A stretch of 64,000 nucleotides of DNA. It comes from Pseudomonadota bacterium. Its GTDB lineage: Bacteria > Chloroflexota > UBA5177 > JAJPKF01. The stretch covers positions 248,001 to 312,000 of the forward strand of contig JAJPKF010000018.1 in assembly GCA_021323865.1 (NCBI GenBank), in the 5' to 3' direction. Under the pieces are notes generated by a model. The model did no database searches and was not told the DNA's origin. It was given only the letters and a program-made list of their open reading frames with translations. The position numbers were made by a program, and so were the translations under genes. Below, in pieces: positions 26,125 to 35,818 of the stretch. Every line of letters begins with the position of its first letter. Within the stretch, counting starts at the first letter, position 1.

Positions 26125-27213
26125 GTGGAAGGCGTGAAGCGGACGGCTCTGCATGAGGAGCACCTGGCGGCGGGTGCCAAGATGGTGCCCTTTGCCGGCT
26201 ACGAAATGCCCATCGAATATCAGGGGATCGTCGCCGAGCACCGAGCGGTTCGATCCTCCATGGGCATGTTTGACCTCTCACACATGGGCGAAATCGTCCT
26301 CGAAGGGGAGGACGTACTGGATGCGACCGACCGGCTGATGACGAATGAGGTGCGAAACCTGGCGGTTGGGCAAGCCAGATACAGCCCGATGTGTCGTGAG
26401 TCCGGCGGCATCATCGACGACCTCTTGATCTACCGCTTTCCGACCCAGGTGATGCTGGTGGTCAACGCTTCGAATCGAGCAAAGGACTACGACTGGATCG
26501 TCGCCCAGCTGCCCCAATCGGTCACGGCGCGTGATGTAAGTGACGACGTTGCATTGATCGCCATTCAAGGCCCCGACGCGGTGGCTTTCGTTCAGAGCCT
26601 GGCATCAGTCGACGTGGAGGATCTCGCTTCGTATCACTTCCTCGAGGGGTCGGTGCTAGGGATTCCCTGCACCGTCTCCCGCACCGGTTACACGGGCGAG
26701 GATGGCGTCGAGATCTATGTGGCTTCGGAACGCGCCGCCGAACTGTGGCGAGGGCTTCGAGCCGCGAGCAATACGCTTGCCCTGGTGGGTCTGGGCGCGC
26801 GAGACACGCTGCGTCTTGAGGCCGGTCTGGCGTTGTACGGCAATGACATAACGGAGGAGACGACTCCTCTCGAGGCCGGATTGGGTTGGACCGTGAAGCT
26901 CTCAGACCGGCAGTTCATCGGGTCCGACGCCCTGCAGCGACAGAAGGACGACGGGGTGAGCCGAAGGCTCATGGCATTTGAGATGGCGGACCGGGCCATC
27001 GCACGCCCTCATGCCGCCATGCTGAGCGGGGACTTGACCATTGGGGAAGTGGCAAGCGGCACCTTTTCTCCGACGTTCTCGAAAGGGATCGGAATGGCCT
27101 ATATCGAGCGCGAGCACGCGACGGTAGGCCGGGAGGTCGAGGTCGACATCCGTGGTCAGCGGCACCCGGCCCGCATCGTCAAGAAGCCGCTCTACCGGCG
27201 ACCACAAGCATAA
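26125..27213 (+). CDS. gcvT: Glycine cleavage system T protein (aminomethyltransferase)
   Basis: GcvT releases ammonia from the aminomethyl-lipoyl H protein and transfers the one-carbon unit to tetrahydrofolate. The 362-residue protein has the family order: ALHEEHLAAGAKMVPFAGYE, SSMGMFDLSHMGEI (with the catalytic-region Asp), GGIIDDLLIYRF, SRTGYTGEDGVEIY and LEAGLALYGNDI. The C-terminal barrel includes EVASGTFSPTFSKGIGMAYI. The start is GTG 26125, with no clear Shine-Dalgarno. It is first of four glycine cleavage genes in one operon. No glycine-riboswitch core was recognised upstream. Confidence 0.95.
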   Translation: MEGVKRTALHEEHLAAGAKMVPFAGYEMPIEYQGIVAEHRAVRSSMGMFDLSHMGEIVLEGEDVLDATDRLMTNEVRNLAVGQARYSPMCRESGGIIDDLLIYRFPTQVMLVVNASNRAKDYDWIVAQLPQSVTARDVSDDVALIAIQGPDAVAFVQSLASVDVEDLASYHFLEGSVLGIPCTVSRTGYTGEDGVEIYVASERAAELWRGLRAASNTLALVGLGARDTLRLEAGLALYGNDITEETTPLEAGLGWTVKLSDRQFIGSDALQRQKDDGVSRRLMAFEMADRAIARPHAAMLSGDLTIGEVASGTFSPTFSKGIGMAYIEREHATVGREVEVDIRGQRHPARIVKKPLYRRPQA

Positions 27214-27285
27214 GGCCGTCACGCCCATTTGAGACGATGAGTTGGCCGGACGGGCGGCTCAGAGATAACGGCGAAGGAGGACCGA

Positions 27286-27669
27286 GTGGGGGAGGAACGA
27301 CGGTACAGTCGCAGTCATGAGTGGGTGATACGGGAAGGCGACTCGGCCCGGGTGGGGGTTTCCGAGTTTGCGGTCGAGCAGCTCGGCGACGTTGTCTATC
27401 TCGAGCTACCGGCGGTGGGAAAACAGCTGAACCGGGGGGATGTCATCGGTGACATCGAATCCGTCAAAGCCGTCTCGCAGCTTTATGCCCCCATCTCCGG
27501 AGAAGTCATCGCCGTGAACGAGGAGCTGGAGGCGCACCCGGAGCTGGTGAACGAGGATCCTTTGGGCAAGGGCTGGATCGTCGTGCTGCAGCCGGTGGAC
27601 CTCGGGGACATCGACACCCTGATGTTCAAAGCGGACTATGATCGGTTTGCCGCGGAGGAGCAGGCGTGA
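27286..27669 (+). CDS. gcvH: Glycine cleavage system H protein
   Basis: GcvH carries the lipoyl arm that shuttles the aminomethyl group between GcvP, GcvT and dihydrolipoamide dehydrogenase. The 127-residue protein has RYSRSHEWV, FAVEQLGDVVYLELP and the lipoylation site ESVKAVS, with the modified lysine at residue 61. ELVNEDPLGKGWI is also canonical. GTG 27286 has AAGGAGG upstream. Its TGA overlaps the gcvPA GTG as GTGA, so translation is coupled. Confidence 0.97.
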   Translation: MGEERRYSRSHEWVIREGDSARVGVSEFAVEQLGDVVYLELPAVGKQLNRGDVIGDIESVKAVSQLYAPISGEVIAVNEELEAHPELVNEDPLGKGWIVVLQPVDLGDIDTLMFKADYDRFAAEEQA

Positions 27670-29042
27670 GCTATCTGTCGCACACCGACGCTGAGCGACG
27701 GCGCATGCTGCAGGCAATCGGTGTGGACCGACTTGAAGACCTCTACGAGGATGTTCCCCAAGGACTTCGTCTTTCGGGGCTCGACGTGCCGGCCGGCCTC
27801 AGCGAAGTTGAAGTCCTCCGGCTCATGCAGAGCAAGGCCGCGGAGAACCTCGACCTCGAGACGCGGCCCTCATTTCTAGGCGGAGGCGCCTATTTCGGAT
27901 ATGTGCCGGCCGCCGTCGGAGCGATCACGGGTCGCGCCGAGTTCTACACCTCATACACGCCGTATCAGCCTGAGGTGAGTCAGGGCACGCTGCAGGTGAT
28001 CTACGAGTTCCAGTCCATGATTTGCCTGCTTACCGGTCTGGACGTGGCCAACGCTTCGCTCTATGACGGAGCGACGGCCGTCGCGGAGGCGGCCTCGATG
28101 GCCCTGAATGCCACGGGTCGCAACCGTGTTCTGGTGCCCGACACATTGAGCCCTGAGTACCGGCGAGTCCTCTCCACCTACGCCGAGGGCATCGGCTACG
28201 ACGTCGACGTTGGTCCCATCGTGGAAGGCGGTCAGCTTGACGTCACGGAAGAGCATGCGGCGGTTATCGTGCAGAACCCGGACTTTCTTGGTTCCGTCGT
28301 GGCCATGGAGAAGCTGGCGACGCTGGCCCACTCCCATGGGGCATTGTTCATCGCCGTGGTGGATCCGATCTCGCTGGGCATCCTCAAGCCGCCGGGGGAG
28401 TACGGAGCCGACATCGCCGTCGGCGAGGGCCAGAACCTGGGCGGGTGGCTGAGCTACGGCGGGCCGTACCTGGGCTTCATTGCCTCGACCCCGAACCTGC
28501 AGCGCCGCCTTCCGGGACGGATCGCCGGCGCGACCGTGGACGATCGCGGAAACCCGGCGTACGTGCTCACCCTGCAGACGCGGGAACAGCACATTCGCCG
28601 CGAACGGGCCACCTCCAACATCTGCACGAACGAGGCGCTCGTGGCGCTGGGCGCCACCGTTTACATGGCGCTGCTCGGCAAGGAGGGTCTGCGGGAGGTT
28701 GCCGAGCACGCTCTCCAGAAGGCCCACTATGCCGCCGATCGGATGGGCGCCGTACCGGGCTTTGGCGTGGCGACTCCATCGCCCTTTTTCCGCGAGTTTG
28801 CCCTCCGCTGTCCCGTCCCCGCGGAGGAGGTGAACCGCTTCCTCCTGAGTCGAGACATTCTGGGCGGCCTCGACCTGAGTCGCATCTATCCAGACAACGC
28901 TTCCCTCCGTGACTGCCTGCTCCTGGGCATGACCGAAATGACCACGAGGAACGACATCGATGCCTGCGTCTCGGCCCTCACGGACATGGTGGCGGCTCGG
29001 TCCACGACTCGGGAGCCGGCGGGCGTGGGCGGCAGGGCATGA
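27666..29042 (+). CDS. gcvPA: Glycine dehydrogenase (decarboxylating) subunit 1
   Basis: This is the N-terminal half of the split P protein, the PLP-dependent glycine decarboxylase. The 458-residue protein shows [38 protein letters not shown] (partly), a [12 protein letters not shown] element and [20 protein letters not shown]. It lacks the PLP lysine, as expected, since that residue lies in subunit 2. GTG 27666 overlaps gcvH, and its end overlaps gcvPB as ATGA. Split GcvP is common in Gram-positive-type bacteria, Chloroflexi relatives and archaea. Confidence 0.96.
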   Translation: MSYLSHTDAERRRMLQAIGVDRLEDLYEDVPQGLRLSGLDVPAGLSEVEVLRLMQSKAAENLDLETRPSFLGGGAYFGYVPAAVGAITGRAEFYTSYTPYQPEVSQGTLQVIYEFQSMICLLTGLDVANASLYDGATAVAEAASMALNATGRNRVLVPDTLSPEYRRVLSTYAEGIGYDVDVGPIVEGGQLDVTEEHAAVIVQNPDFLGSVVAMEKLATLAHSHGALFIAVVDPISLGILKPPGEYGADIAVGEGQNLGGWLSYGGPYLGFIASTPNLQRRLPGRIAGATVDDRGNPAYVLTLQTREQHIRRERATSNICTNEALVALGATVYMALLGKEGLREVAEHALQKAHYAADRMGAVPGFGVATPSPFFREFALRCPVPAEEVNRFLLSRDILGGLDLSRIYPDNASLRDCLLLGMTEMTTRNDIDACVSALTDMVAARSTTREPAGVGGRA

Positions 29043-30544
29043 GCGAGCCGCTCATCTTCGAACTCAGTGCGCCGGGCAGGCGTGGCTACAACCTGCCTGA
29101 TATTGACGTTCCGCGGCAGCCGATCGACACGCTCATTCCCAAGGAACACCAGAGAAGCACCGCTCCCTCGCTGCCTGAGGCGTCGGAGCCCACCGTGGTT
29201 CGTCACTATACGCGCCTCTCCCAGCTGAACCACAGTATCGACACGGGCTTCTATCCGTTGGGCTCGTGCACGATGAAGTACAACCCGAAGATCCACGAGA
29301 CCGTGGCGGGCCTGCCGGGATTTCGGTCCATCCACCCGCTCCAGCCGGACAGCACTGTGCAAGGCGCCCTCGGCCTCATGTTCGAGCTTCAAGAGCTGCT
29401 GGCTGCCATCACGGGCATGGACGCAGTGAGTCTGCAGCCCGCGGCCGGCGCGCACGGGGAGTTCACCGGCCTCCTGATGATCAAGGCCTATCATGCCGCC
29501 CAGGGGCGTTTGCCGGGTACCGTGATCGCTCCCGATGCCGCGCACGGGACCAATCCCGCAAGCGCCACCGCGGCGGGCTATCACCTGGTCACGGTCCCCT
29601 CCAATCAACGAGGCCGCGTGGATATTCACCATCTGAGGCGTCTGGTCAACGAAGATACGGCCGCGCTAATGCTGACGAACCCCAACACGCTGGGGCTGTT
29701 CGAGGACGAGATCGTGGAGATGGCCCAGATCGTCCATGAAGCAGGCGGTCAGGTGTACTACGACGGGGCCAATCTCAATGCGATTCTCGGTGTTGTGCGG
29801 CCGGGTGACATGGGCTTCGACGTGGTCCATCTCAATCTGCACAAGACTTTTACGACACCCCACGGTGGAGGCGGTCCGGGCTCCGGCCCCGTGGGCGTCA
29901 AACAGCCGCTCGCGCGGTTCCTGCCGGTGCCCAACGTGGTTCGGGACGGGCAGATGTACCGGCTGGATTACCAGCGGCCCGAAACCATCGGCAAGGTCCG
30001 GTCGTTCTATGGCAACTTCGGAATGCTGGTTCGGGCCTACACCTATATCCGCACCCTGGGACGAGAGGGCCTGACGCAGGTCGGACGCGACGCAGTCTTG
30101 AACGCCAACTATCTCCGCGCACGACTGAACGATCGGTTCGACGAACCGTATCCGGGGCCGACCATGCACGAGTTCGTGCTCTCCGGCCGCAGGCAGGCAG
30201 CTCGGGGTGTACACACGCGCGATATGGCCAAGCGGCTCATGGATTACGGCTTCCATCCGCCCACGGTGTACTTTCCGCTCATCGTCGAAGAGGCGATGAT
30301 GATCGAGCCCACCGAAACCGAGAGCATCGACACGCTCGATGCGTTCGTGGAGGCGATGCGGGAGATCGCGCGAGAGGCGGAGGAGGAACCGGAGATCGTC
30401 TTGAGCGCACCGCACGTAACGCCGGTCGGCCGGGTGGACGAGGCGCGAGCCGCGCGACAGCCGGACCTTGCCTGGCGGGCGGCTTCGACGGGGTTCCCGA
30501 AGGCTGAAGAACCGGCCGCCCCGGACACACCGGAAGGCGTTTAG
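29039..30544 (+). CDS. gcvPB: Glycine dehydrogenase (decarboxylating) subunit 2
   Basis: This PLP-bearing half of the P protein has 501 residues. It has [32 protein letters not shown] and the PLP-lysine motif [18 protein letters not shown] with Lys269. The C-terminal domain includes [20 protein letters not shown] and EPTETES. About 45 residues after the conserved core are acidic and Ala/Pro-rich and look like a loose tail. It is the last of the gcvT-H-PA-PB operon. Dihydrolipoamide dehydrogenase is not in the window. Confidence 0.97.
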   Translation: MSEPLIFELSAPGRRGYNLPDIDVPRQPIDTLIPKEHQRSTAPSLPEASEPTVVRHYTRLSQLNHSIDTGFYPLGSCTMKYNPKIHETVAGLPGFRSIHPLQPDSTVQGALGLMFELQELLAAITGMDAVSLQPAAGAHGEFTGLLMIKAYHAAQGRLPGTVIAPDAAHGTNPASATAAGYHLVTVPSNQRGRVDIHHLRRLVNEDTAALMLTNPNTLGLFEDEIVEMAQIVHEAGGQVYYDGANLNAILGVVRPGDMGFDVVHLNLHKTFTTPHGGGGPGSGPVGVKQPLARFLPVPNVVRDGQMYRLDYQRPETIGKVRSFYGNFGMLVRAYTYIRTLGREGLTQVGRDAVLNANYLRARLNDRFDEPYPGPTMHEFVLSGRRQAARGVHTRDMAKRLMDYGFHPPTVYFPLIVEEAMMIEPTETESIDTLDAFVEAMREIAREAEEEPEIVLSAPHVTPVGRVDEARAARQPDLAWRAASTGFPKAEEPAAPDTPEGV

Positions 30545-30573
30545 CAGCCGGCCTGCGGACGTTACGTTTTCCT

Positions 30574-30649
30574 CCAGGTACTCGTCTCCTTCAATAGGGG
30601 TAGGCTGGAGAAGAGGGTAGACGTGTTACTCCCCTCCTGCTGTACCTGG
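30574..30649 (+). ncRNA. Possible structured leader RNA before the peptide ABC transporter
   Basis: An outer perfect 8-bp stem, CCAGGTAC (30574-30581) with GTACCTGG (30642-30649), encloses two more pairings: TCTCC (30585-30589) with GGAGA (30607-30611), and GAGGG (30613-30617) with CCCTC (30632-30636), the latter extendable by a TA/TA step. Together they form a three-way junction, about 135 nt upstream of the TTG start of the binding-protein gene. No T-run follows, so it is not a simple terminator. I match it to no known riboswitch. It is inferred from base pairing alone. Confidence 0.35.
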
Positions 30650-30783
30650 GTCGCTGCTTTGGTAACTCAAGTCCCAAGCTTCACAAGGAGGTGACGGTTA
30701 GGAGTAGGCGAGAACGTGAGTGCGTCCCCGGCAGGGCGTGGGAGCCTGGCCGGTATTTCGGAATACAACACAGGAGTGTTTCT

Positions 30784-32556
30784 TTGAAAGGTGTATCGAA
30801 CAAGCTGTTGAATGTGGCCGTCGCGGCGGTGTTCGCCGTGACCCTGGTGGCGGCTGCCGGATCGCCCGTCTCGGCGCATCAGGCGGGAAGCCATGCAGGC
30901 AAGGGCCTCAAGACGCTGCGCTGGTATGGATTGGCTGGAACGGCGACATGGCCGGCCACGCTCGACCCATCGCAGATCACCGACTCGATCTCCTACAACG
31001 TTGCCAACCAGACGCAGGGCAACCTGGTCCGTCTGGCGCCCGGCGGTGCGGTGATTCCCGACCTGGCGAAGTCCTGGAGTGTGAGCAAGAACCACAAGGT
31101 CTACATCTTCCATCTCCGCTCCGGCCTCCGTTTCGCCGATGGGCATAAGCTCACGGCTTCCGACGTGAAGTACTCACTCACGCGGGCGCTTCTCAAAAAG
31201 ACGGCGTCGCCGGTAGCTCTGCTGTATGACGGCGCCATCAAGGGCGCCGCGGCCGTCAACTCCGGGAAGACCAACAAGCTCAGCGGTGTGGTAGCCGTGA
31301 ATTCGCACACCGTCAAGATCACGCTGAGCAGCGCCATTCCCTACTTCCTGAAGACCCTGACCTACCCGACCGCAGACGTGCTGGATCCCAAGGTCGTCCG
31401 TGGCAAGCCCGCCAACACCTTCCTAACCAACACCTGTGTCGAGGCCGGAGCGGGACAGTTCGTCTTCAAGTGCCGGAACCACAAGACCGACCCCAACCAC
31501 AGCGGCTTCTTCCCCTCCGGGCGCACGCCCTCGATCACCCTGGTGCCGAACAAGCACTACTGGGGCACCAAGCCGCACATCAAGCTGGTCATGGTCGCCA
31601 TCGCCGACACCCAGACGAACTACAAGGACTACAAGGCCGGCTCCATCGACGTCACGGCCATCCCCACGGCCGATCTGAGTGCCGAAAGTAAGTCGTCTCA
31701 GTTCCGCCACTTCAAGACCTCGGTGACGGACTATATGACGGCAAACCAGCACAGCGACTCGGTGTTCCATAACGTGCACTGCCGTCTGGCGGTGGCCTAC
31801 GCCATCAACCGCGTGGCCATCAACGCCAAGGTCCTGCACCACTCGCAACTCAGCACCTATCAGGTTCTGCCCGCGAATCTCACGCCGACCTTCAGCAAGA
31901 AGTACTACACGCCCAAGAAGAGCGCGAAGGCCTACGGCAGCGAGAAGTGGACGAAGTACGACAAGGCCCACGGCATCCCGTACTACGATCCCAAGAAGGC
32001 CAAGAAAGAGCTCAAGTCTTGCCCGAAGCTCAAGGGCGGATACCAGGTGGTCATCCCCTACCAGCACACGTCGGTCGACATCGACAACGAGTATGGCGCC
32101 ATCGTGGCCATGCTCGGAGCGGTGGGGATCAACGCCAAGCTCGAGCCCCTGACCTTCAACGACTGGCTCGGCGTCGTCGCCAACCCCAATGGTCTGGATA
32201 AGACCGGTAAGGGCAAGGTCGACATCACCGAGAATCTCTGGATCGAGGACTATCCCGATCCTGAGGACTACATGTACAGCCTCCTCGATCCGACTGCCAA
32301 CTACGACATCGGCTACTTCAACAACGGGAAGTACAACCGGTTGGAGCGGAAGGCAAATCACACCTTCAATCCGGGTACTCGGGCGCGTCTATACCAGTCG
32401 GCCGAGAACATCGCCCTCAGCCAGGGCGCGTGGATCGCAGTCGGCAACGCACTCGGGTTCGCCTTGGTGAAGCCGAACGTGCACGGCCTCGTCGGCAGCG
32501 CAGCGTACGGCATCCTCGTCCCCAAGGGCGACAACTGGTCGAACGTCAGCGTCTAA
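30784..32556 (+). CDS. Peptide/nickel-type ABC transporter substrate-binding protein
   Basis: This family 5 solute-binding protein heads a complete importer operon. The 590-residue protein has a signal peptide (hydrophobic about 12-25, ending SPVSA) without a lipobox cysteine. It continues with TLDPSQITDSISYNVANQTQ, FHLRSGLRFADGHKLTASDV, VAYAINRVAINAKV and LWIEDYPDPEDYMYSLLDP. A Lys/Tyr-rich segment (about 370-410) looks like an insertion. The frame extends further upstream, but TTG 30784 has AGGAG seven bases ahead and gives a proper signal peptide. Secreted without a lipid anchor, it may attach by the uncleaved helix or by other means. Confidence 0.93.
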   Translation: MKGVSNKLLNVAVAAVFAVTLVAAAGSPVSAHQAGSHAGKGLKTLRWYGLAGTATWPATLDPSQITDSISYNVANQTQGNLVRLAPGGAVIPDLAKSWSVSKNHKVYIFHLRSGLRFADGHKLTASDVKYSLTRALLKKTASPVALLYDGAIKGAAAVNSGKTNKLSGVVAVNSHTVKITLSSAIPYFLKTLTYPTADVLDPKVVRGKPANTFLTNTCVEAGAGQFVFKCRNHKTDPNHSGFFPSGRTPSITLVPNKHYWGTKPHIKLVMVAIADTQTNYKDYKAGSIDVTAIPTADLSAESKSSQFRHFKTSVTDYMTANQHSDSVFHNVHCRLAVAYAINRVAINAKVLHHSQLSTYQVLPANLTPTFSKKYYTPKKSAKAYGSEKWTKYDKAHGIPYYDPKKAKKELKSCPKLKGGYQVVIPYQHTSVDIDNEYGAIVAMLGAVGINAKLEPLTFNDWLGVVANPNGLDKTGKGKVDITENLWIEDYPDPEDYMYSLLDPTANYDIGYFNNGKYNRLERKANHTFNPGTRARLYQSAENIALSQGAWIAVGNALGFALVKPNVHGLVGSAAYGILVPKGDNWSNVSV

Positions 32557-32576
32557 CCGCTCGAAGGCCAGAAGTG

Positions 32577-32603
32577 AAGGGCCGCGGCTTCGCCGCGGCC
32601 CTT
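32577..32603 (+). other. Strong intra-operon hairpin after the binding-protein gene
   Basis: AAGGGCCGCGGC (32577-32588) pairs perfectly with GCCGCGGCCCTT (32592-32603) across a TTC loop. There is no T-run. In many ABC operons a stem here stabilises the binding-protein mRNA or partly terminates, giving more binding protein than permease. Confidence 0.65.
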
Positions 32604-32697
32604 CCCCTTCAACGTCCGCGTAACCCGCGCCTATAGAATCGACTGACCGGTAGGAGCGCAGCGTCTCGGGCGCTCTGCCCCTCCAAAGAGAAACATC

Positions 32698-33675
32698 ATG
32701 GCCAATCTCGCCGCCTTCGTGGTCCGACGGCTCCTCGCGATGATCGTGCTGTCCTTCATCATCGTGACGGTGGTGTTCTTCCTTGCCCATGCCACTCCCT
32801 ACGACCCGATCCGTATCTTGCTGGGTCAACGGGCCACGGGATACAACGTCCGGCTTCTTCGCCACAAGTACGGCTTGGACCTACCGCTCTATCAGCAGTA
32901 CTTCAACTATCTCGGCGGTCTTCTACATGGCAACCTCGGCTACTCCGAGGAGCAGGCATCGCTCGGGGATCCCGTCTGGTCACTGCTCCAAACGCGTGTG
33001 CCGGTCACGCTCAAGCTGGGATTCTATGCCCTTGTGCTGTCGCTCCTGATTGGGCTCCCGATTGGGCTCATCTCTGCGCTCAAGCAGAATACCCTCATCG
33101 ACCACATCGGTCAGGGTACGATGATCATCCTTTACGTCGTTCCGGCGTTCGTGCTCTGCCCCATCTCTCAACTCTTTTTCGGTGATGTTCTGCACTGGCT
33201 GCCCGTGTACGGCTGGGGCGACGGCGGCTGGGCTCTGGGAGGCTTGATTCCCATTGGCCAGAGCTTCAAGGAGGCCATTCTCCCGGTGAGCATCTACACG
33301 GCCGGCTTGGCTGGGTTCTTCTCAAAGTCCTTCCGGAGCTTCATGCTCGAGGTCTTGCGCCAGGACTACGTGCGCACGGCACGGGCTAAGGGGCTGAAGA
33401 ATCGAGTGGTGATCTACACCCATGCCGTGAAGAACACGCTGCTCCCACTGGCGTCTATCGTAGGCCCGACAATTGCCTTTTTGATCGTTGGGGCCTTTAT
33501 CATCGAATTCTTCTTCGGGATCCCCGGCATCGCCGGCTTCACCGTCCAGTCCGTCATCAATAGTGATTTCGCCGTGATCGAGGCGACCACGCTGATGCTC
33601 GCTATCTTCGTGATCGTGATCAACATGCTGACCGACATCTTCTATGCGATGGTCGATCCTCGCGTGCGGCTCTAG
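32698..33675 (+). CDS. ABC transporter permease, DppB/OppB type
   Basis: The 325-residue membrane protein has the six-helix BPD_transp_1 fold. An N-terminal RRLLAMIVLSFIIVTVVFFL helix precedes HATPYDPIRILLG, and the periplasmic part has the LPLYQQYFNYLGGLLHGNLGYS segment (seen as its YLGGLLHGNLG core). The cytoplasmic EAA loop reads EVLRQDYVRTARAKGLKN, followed by LPLASIVGPTIAFLIVGAFI and the last helix VINMLTDIFYAMVDPRVRL. ATG 32698 follows AGAGAAAC. It pairs with the next permease to form the channel. Confidence 0.95.
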   Translation: MANLAAFVVRRLLAMIVLSFIIVTVVFFLAHATPYDPIRILLGQRATGYNVRLLRHKYGLDLPLYQQYFNYLGGLLHGNLGYSEEQASLGDPVWSLLQTRVPVTLKLGFYALVLSLLIGLPIGLISALKQNTLIDHIGQGTMIILYVVPAFVLCPISQLFFGDVLHWLPVYGWGDGGWALGGLIPIGQSFKEAILPVSIYTAGLAGFFSKSFRSFMLEVLRQDYVRTARAKGLKNRVVIYTHAVKNTLLPLASIVGPTIAFLIVGAFIIEFFFGIPGIAGFTVQSVINSDFAVIEATTLMLAIFVIVINMLTDIFYAMVDPRVRL

Positions 33676-33684
33676 GAAGGCAAG

Positions 33685-34701
33685 ATGGCACAACGCCAAG
33701 AAACAGCACCCAGCCGGACACTGACCCAAGCCGAAGGAGCAATCGGCCTCGGCTCGCCCGGTGTGGCTGCGGGGGAAGCGGTTGCCGAGGAGGCGCAGCG
33801 TACCGCCACAAGGGTCAGCTCGCCCACGCGCGACGCCTGGCGGCGGTTTCGGCGTAACCACGCCGCCATGGTCAGCCTGGGTGTCATCATGGTGATCGTC
33901 ATTCTGGCCATCTTTGCGCCGTTCATGCACACCCAAAACCCTCTGCTGCCCAACTACTCGGCCCTGGAACAGGCCCCCAGTGCGCAGCACTGGTTCGGCA
34001 CCGATGGGCTGGGTCGTGACCTCTACAGCCGGCTGATCTGGGGTCTCAGGGTTCCGCTGATCGTGGGAGTCATTGGGACGGCCATCACGGTGGCCCTCGG
34101 GACCGTCATCGGCCTCCTCGCCGGGTACTTCGGCGGCTCGACGGATAGCCTCCTATCCCGATTCACCGATCTCGTGTTCGCGTTCCCCGCGTTCCTTCTG
34201 GCCCTGCTGGTCGTGGCTTTGTTCCGAGACGCTCTAGCGCCCGTGTTCGGAGGAGCCGGAAGAGTCGTGCTCCTCACCTGCGTCTTCGCGCTGGTCAGCT
34301 GGCCGGCATTAACCCGGTTCGTCCGCTCTCTGGCGCTGGCCTTGAAGGAGCAGCAGTTCGTGGAGGCGGCACGCACGTCAGGATCTTCGAACCTCAAGAT
34401 CATCCGGCGTCACCTCTTGCCCAACATGTTCGGGCTCATCCTGGTGCAGTCCGCCCTGATCGCCGTGGGCATTGTGTATACGGAGACGACACTCAGTATT
34501 TTTGGTCTCGGCGTGGCTCCGCCCGATCCTGATCCCGGCCAGATGCTCTACGATGCGGCATCCAACCTGAATGCCAACGTTCAGGCCGGCTTCTACGCCG
34601 AGACCATCTTCGCTTCCATTGCCCTCGTCCTACTGCTGGTCGCTTTCACCTTCGTAGGTGACGGGGTTCGAGATGCCGTCGATCCCCGCATGAACGCCTA
34701 A
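33685..34701 (+). CDS. ABC transporter permease, DppC/OppC type
   Basis: The 338-residue second permease has a long polar N-terminal region (about 1-60), the OppC_N segment RRFRRNHAAMVSLGVIMVIV, and the conserved HWFGTDGLGRDLYSRLIWGL. The EAA loop is EQQFVEAARTSGSSNLKIIRRHLLPN. The C-terminus has FVGDGVRDAVDPRMNA, typical of this subunit. It is 9 bp after DppB. After it, a 95-bp gap with a hairpin separates the ATPase genes. Confidence 0.95.
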   Translation: MAQRQETAPSRTLTQAEGAIGLGSPGVAAGEAVAEEAQRTATRVSSPTRDAWRRFRRNHAAMVSLGVIMVIVILAIFAPFMHTQNPLLPNYSALEQAPSAQHWFGTDGLGRDLYSRLIWGLRVPLIVGVIGTAITVALGTVIGLLAGYFGGSTDSLLSRFTDLVFAFPAFLLALLVVALFRDALAPVFGGAGRVVLLTCVFALVSWPALTRFVRSLALALKEQQFVEAARTSGSSNLKIIRRHLLPNMFGLILVQSALIAVGIVYTETTLSIFGLGVAPPDPDPGQMLYDAASNLNANVQAGFYAETIFASIALVLLLVAFTFVGDGVRDAVDPRMNA

Positions 34702-34742
34702 GCTGTCGCGCTTGTCGCCCGCTCCCACGATGGAGGCGTCGG

Positions 34743-34764
34743 CTCGGTGGTACCTGCCACCGAG
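34743..34764 (+). other. Hairpin between permease and ATPase genes
   Basis: CTCGGTGG (34743-34750) and CCACCGAG (34757-34764) form a perfect 8-bp stem with a six-base loop. No T-run follows. It is a possible processing or attenuation site within the transporter operon. Confidence 0.45.
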
Positions 34765-34795
34765 GTCACACTTGAGGACGGAATGGTGAGCTGCC

Positions 34796-35818
34796 GTGGC
34801 TGATCAGCTGCTCGAAGTTTCTGGTCTCACGACCCGTTTCTTTATGCGCTCGGGTGTGGTGAACGCAGTCGAGAACGTCTCCTTCAATATCAAGCCGGGC
34901 GAAACGTTGGGCATCGTGGGCGAATCCGGCTCGGGTAAGAGCGTAACGGCGCTGTCGATCATGCGGCTTATTCCGAGTCCGCCCGGTCGCATAGTACAGG
35001 GCGAGGTCGGCTTCGAGGGCAAGAACCTGCTCACCTACTCGAACGAGCAGATGCGAAAGCTGCGCGGCGGCGATATCTCGATGATCTTCCAGGACCCCAT
35101 GACATCTCTCAACCCGCTGCTCACCATTGGCCGCCAGATCTCAGAGAGCGTTCAGGAGCATCAGGGGGTGAGCAAGAAGGAGGGGATGAACCGAGCGGCG
35201 GAGATGCTGAGCTTGGTGGGCATGCCGGAGGCGGAGAAGCGCCTCAAGTCATATCCCCACGAGTTCAGCGGCGGCATGCGGCAGCGCGTCATGATCGCCA
35301 TGGCTCTGGCCAACAATCCCAAGCTGCTCATTGCCGACGAACCCACCACGGCACTCGACGTGACGATTCAGGCTCAGATCCTGGATCTCATCCGAGCCCT
35401 CTCCCGCGAGTTTCACACCTCGGTGATCATCATCACCCACGACCTGGGGGTGGTGGCCGGTATTGCCGACCGAGTTGTGGTCATGTACGCCGGACGGGTC
35501 GCCGAGACCGGCACCGTGGAGGACATCTTCGATCGCCCAACGCATCCGTACACCCACGCGTTGCTGGAGTCGATCCCGCGGCTGGACCAGCAACGTGGTG
35601 TGCCCCTGAAGCCCATCCCCGGGTCGCCTCCCGACCTGATCAATCAGCCGGCCGGCTGTCCGTTTGTGCCGCGCTGTCCCAATGCGCTCCCGCAGTGTCG
35701 AGCTGAAATGCCGCCGCTCGATCCCGTTGGGACCGACAGCGCGCTCTCGGGAGGCGGTGTGTACGCTCGAGACCACAAGGCCGCGTGCTGGAACCCCGTC
35801 CGCGAGCTGGCCGCGTGA
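34796..35818 (+). CDS. ABC transporter ATP-binding protein, DppD/OppD type
   Basis: The 340-residue ATPase has Walker A GESGSGKS at 42-49, Q-loop [11 protein letters not shown], signature [15 protein letters not shown], Walker [13 protein letters not shown] and the switch HD of ITHDLGVV. The C-terminal oligo_HPY domain has [15 protein letters not shown] and a further cysteine in KAACWNP, a set that may bind an iron-sulfur cluster as in related peptide importers. It starts at GTG 34796. Its TGA overlaps the next gene as GTGA. Confidence 0.96.
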   Translation: MADQLLEVSGLTTRFFMRSGVVNAVENVSFNIKPGETLGIVGESGSGKSVTALSIMRLIPSPPGRIVQGEVGFEGKNLLTYSNEQMRKLRGGDISMIFQDPMTSLNPLLTIGRQISESVQEHQGVSKKEGMNRAAEMLSLVGMPEAEKRLKSYPHEFSGGMRQRVMIAMALANNPKLLIADEPTTALDVTIQAQILDLIRALSREFHTSVIIITHDLGVVAGIADRVVVMYAGRVAETGTVEDIFDRPTHPYTHALLESIPRLDQQRGVPLKPIPGSPPDLINQPAGCPFVPRCPNALPQCRAEMPPLDPVGTDSALSGGGVYARDHKAACWNPVRELAA

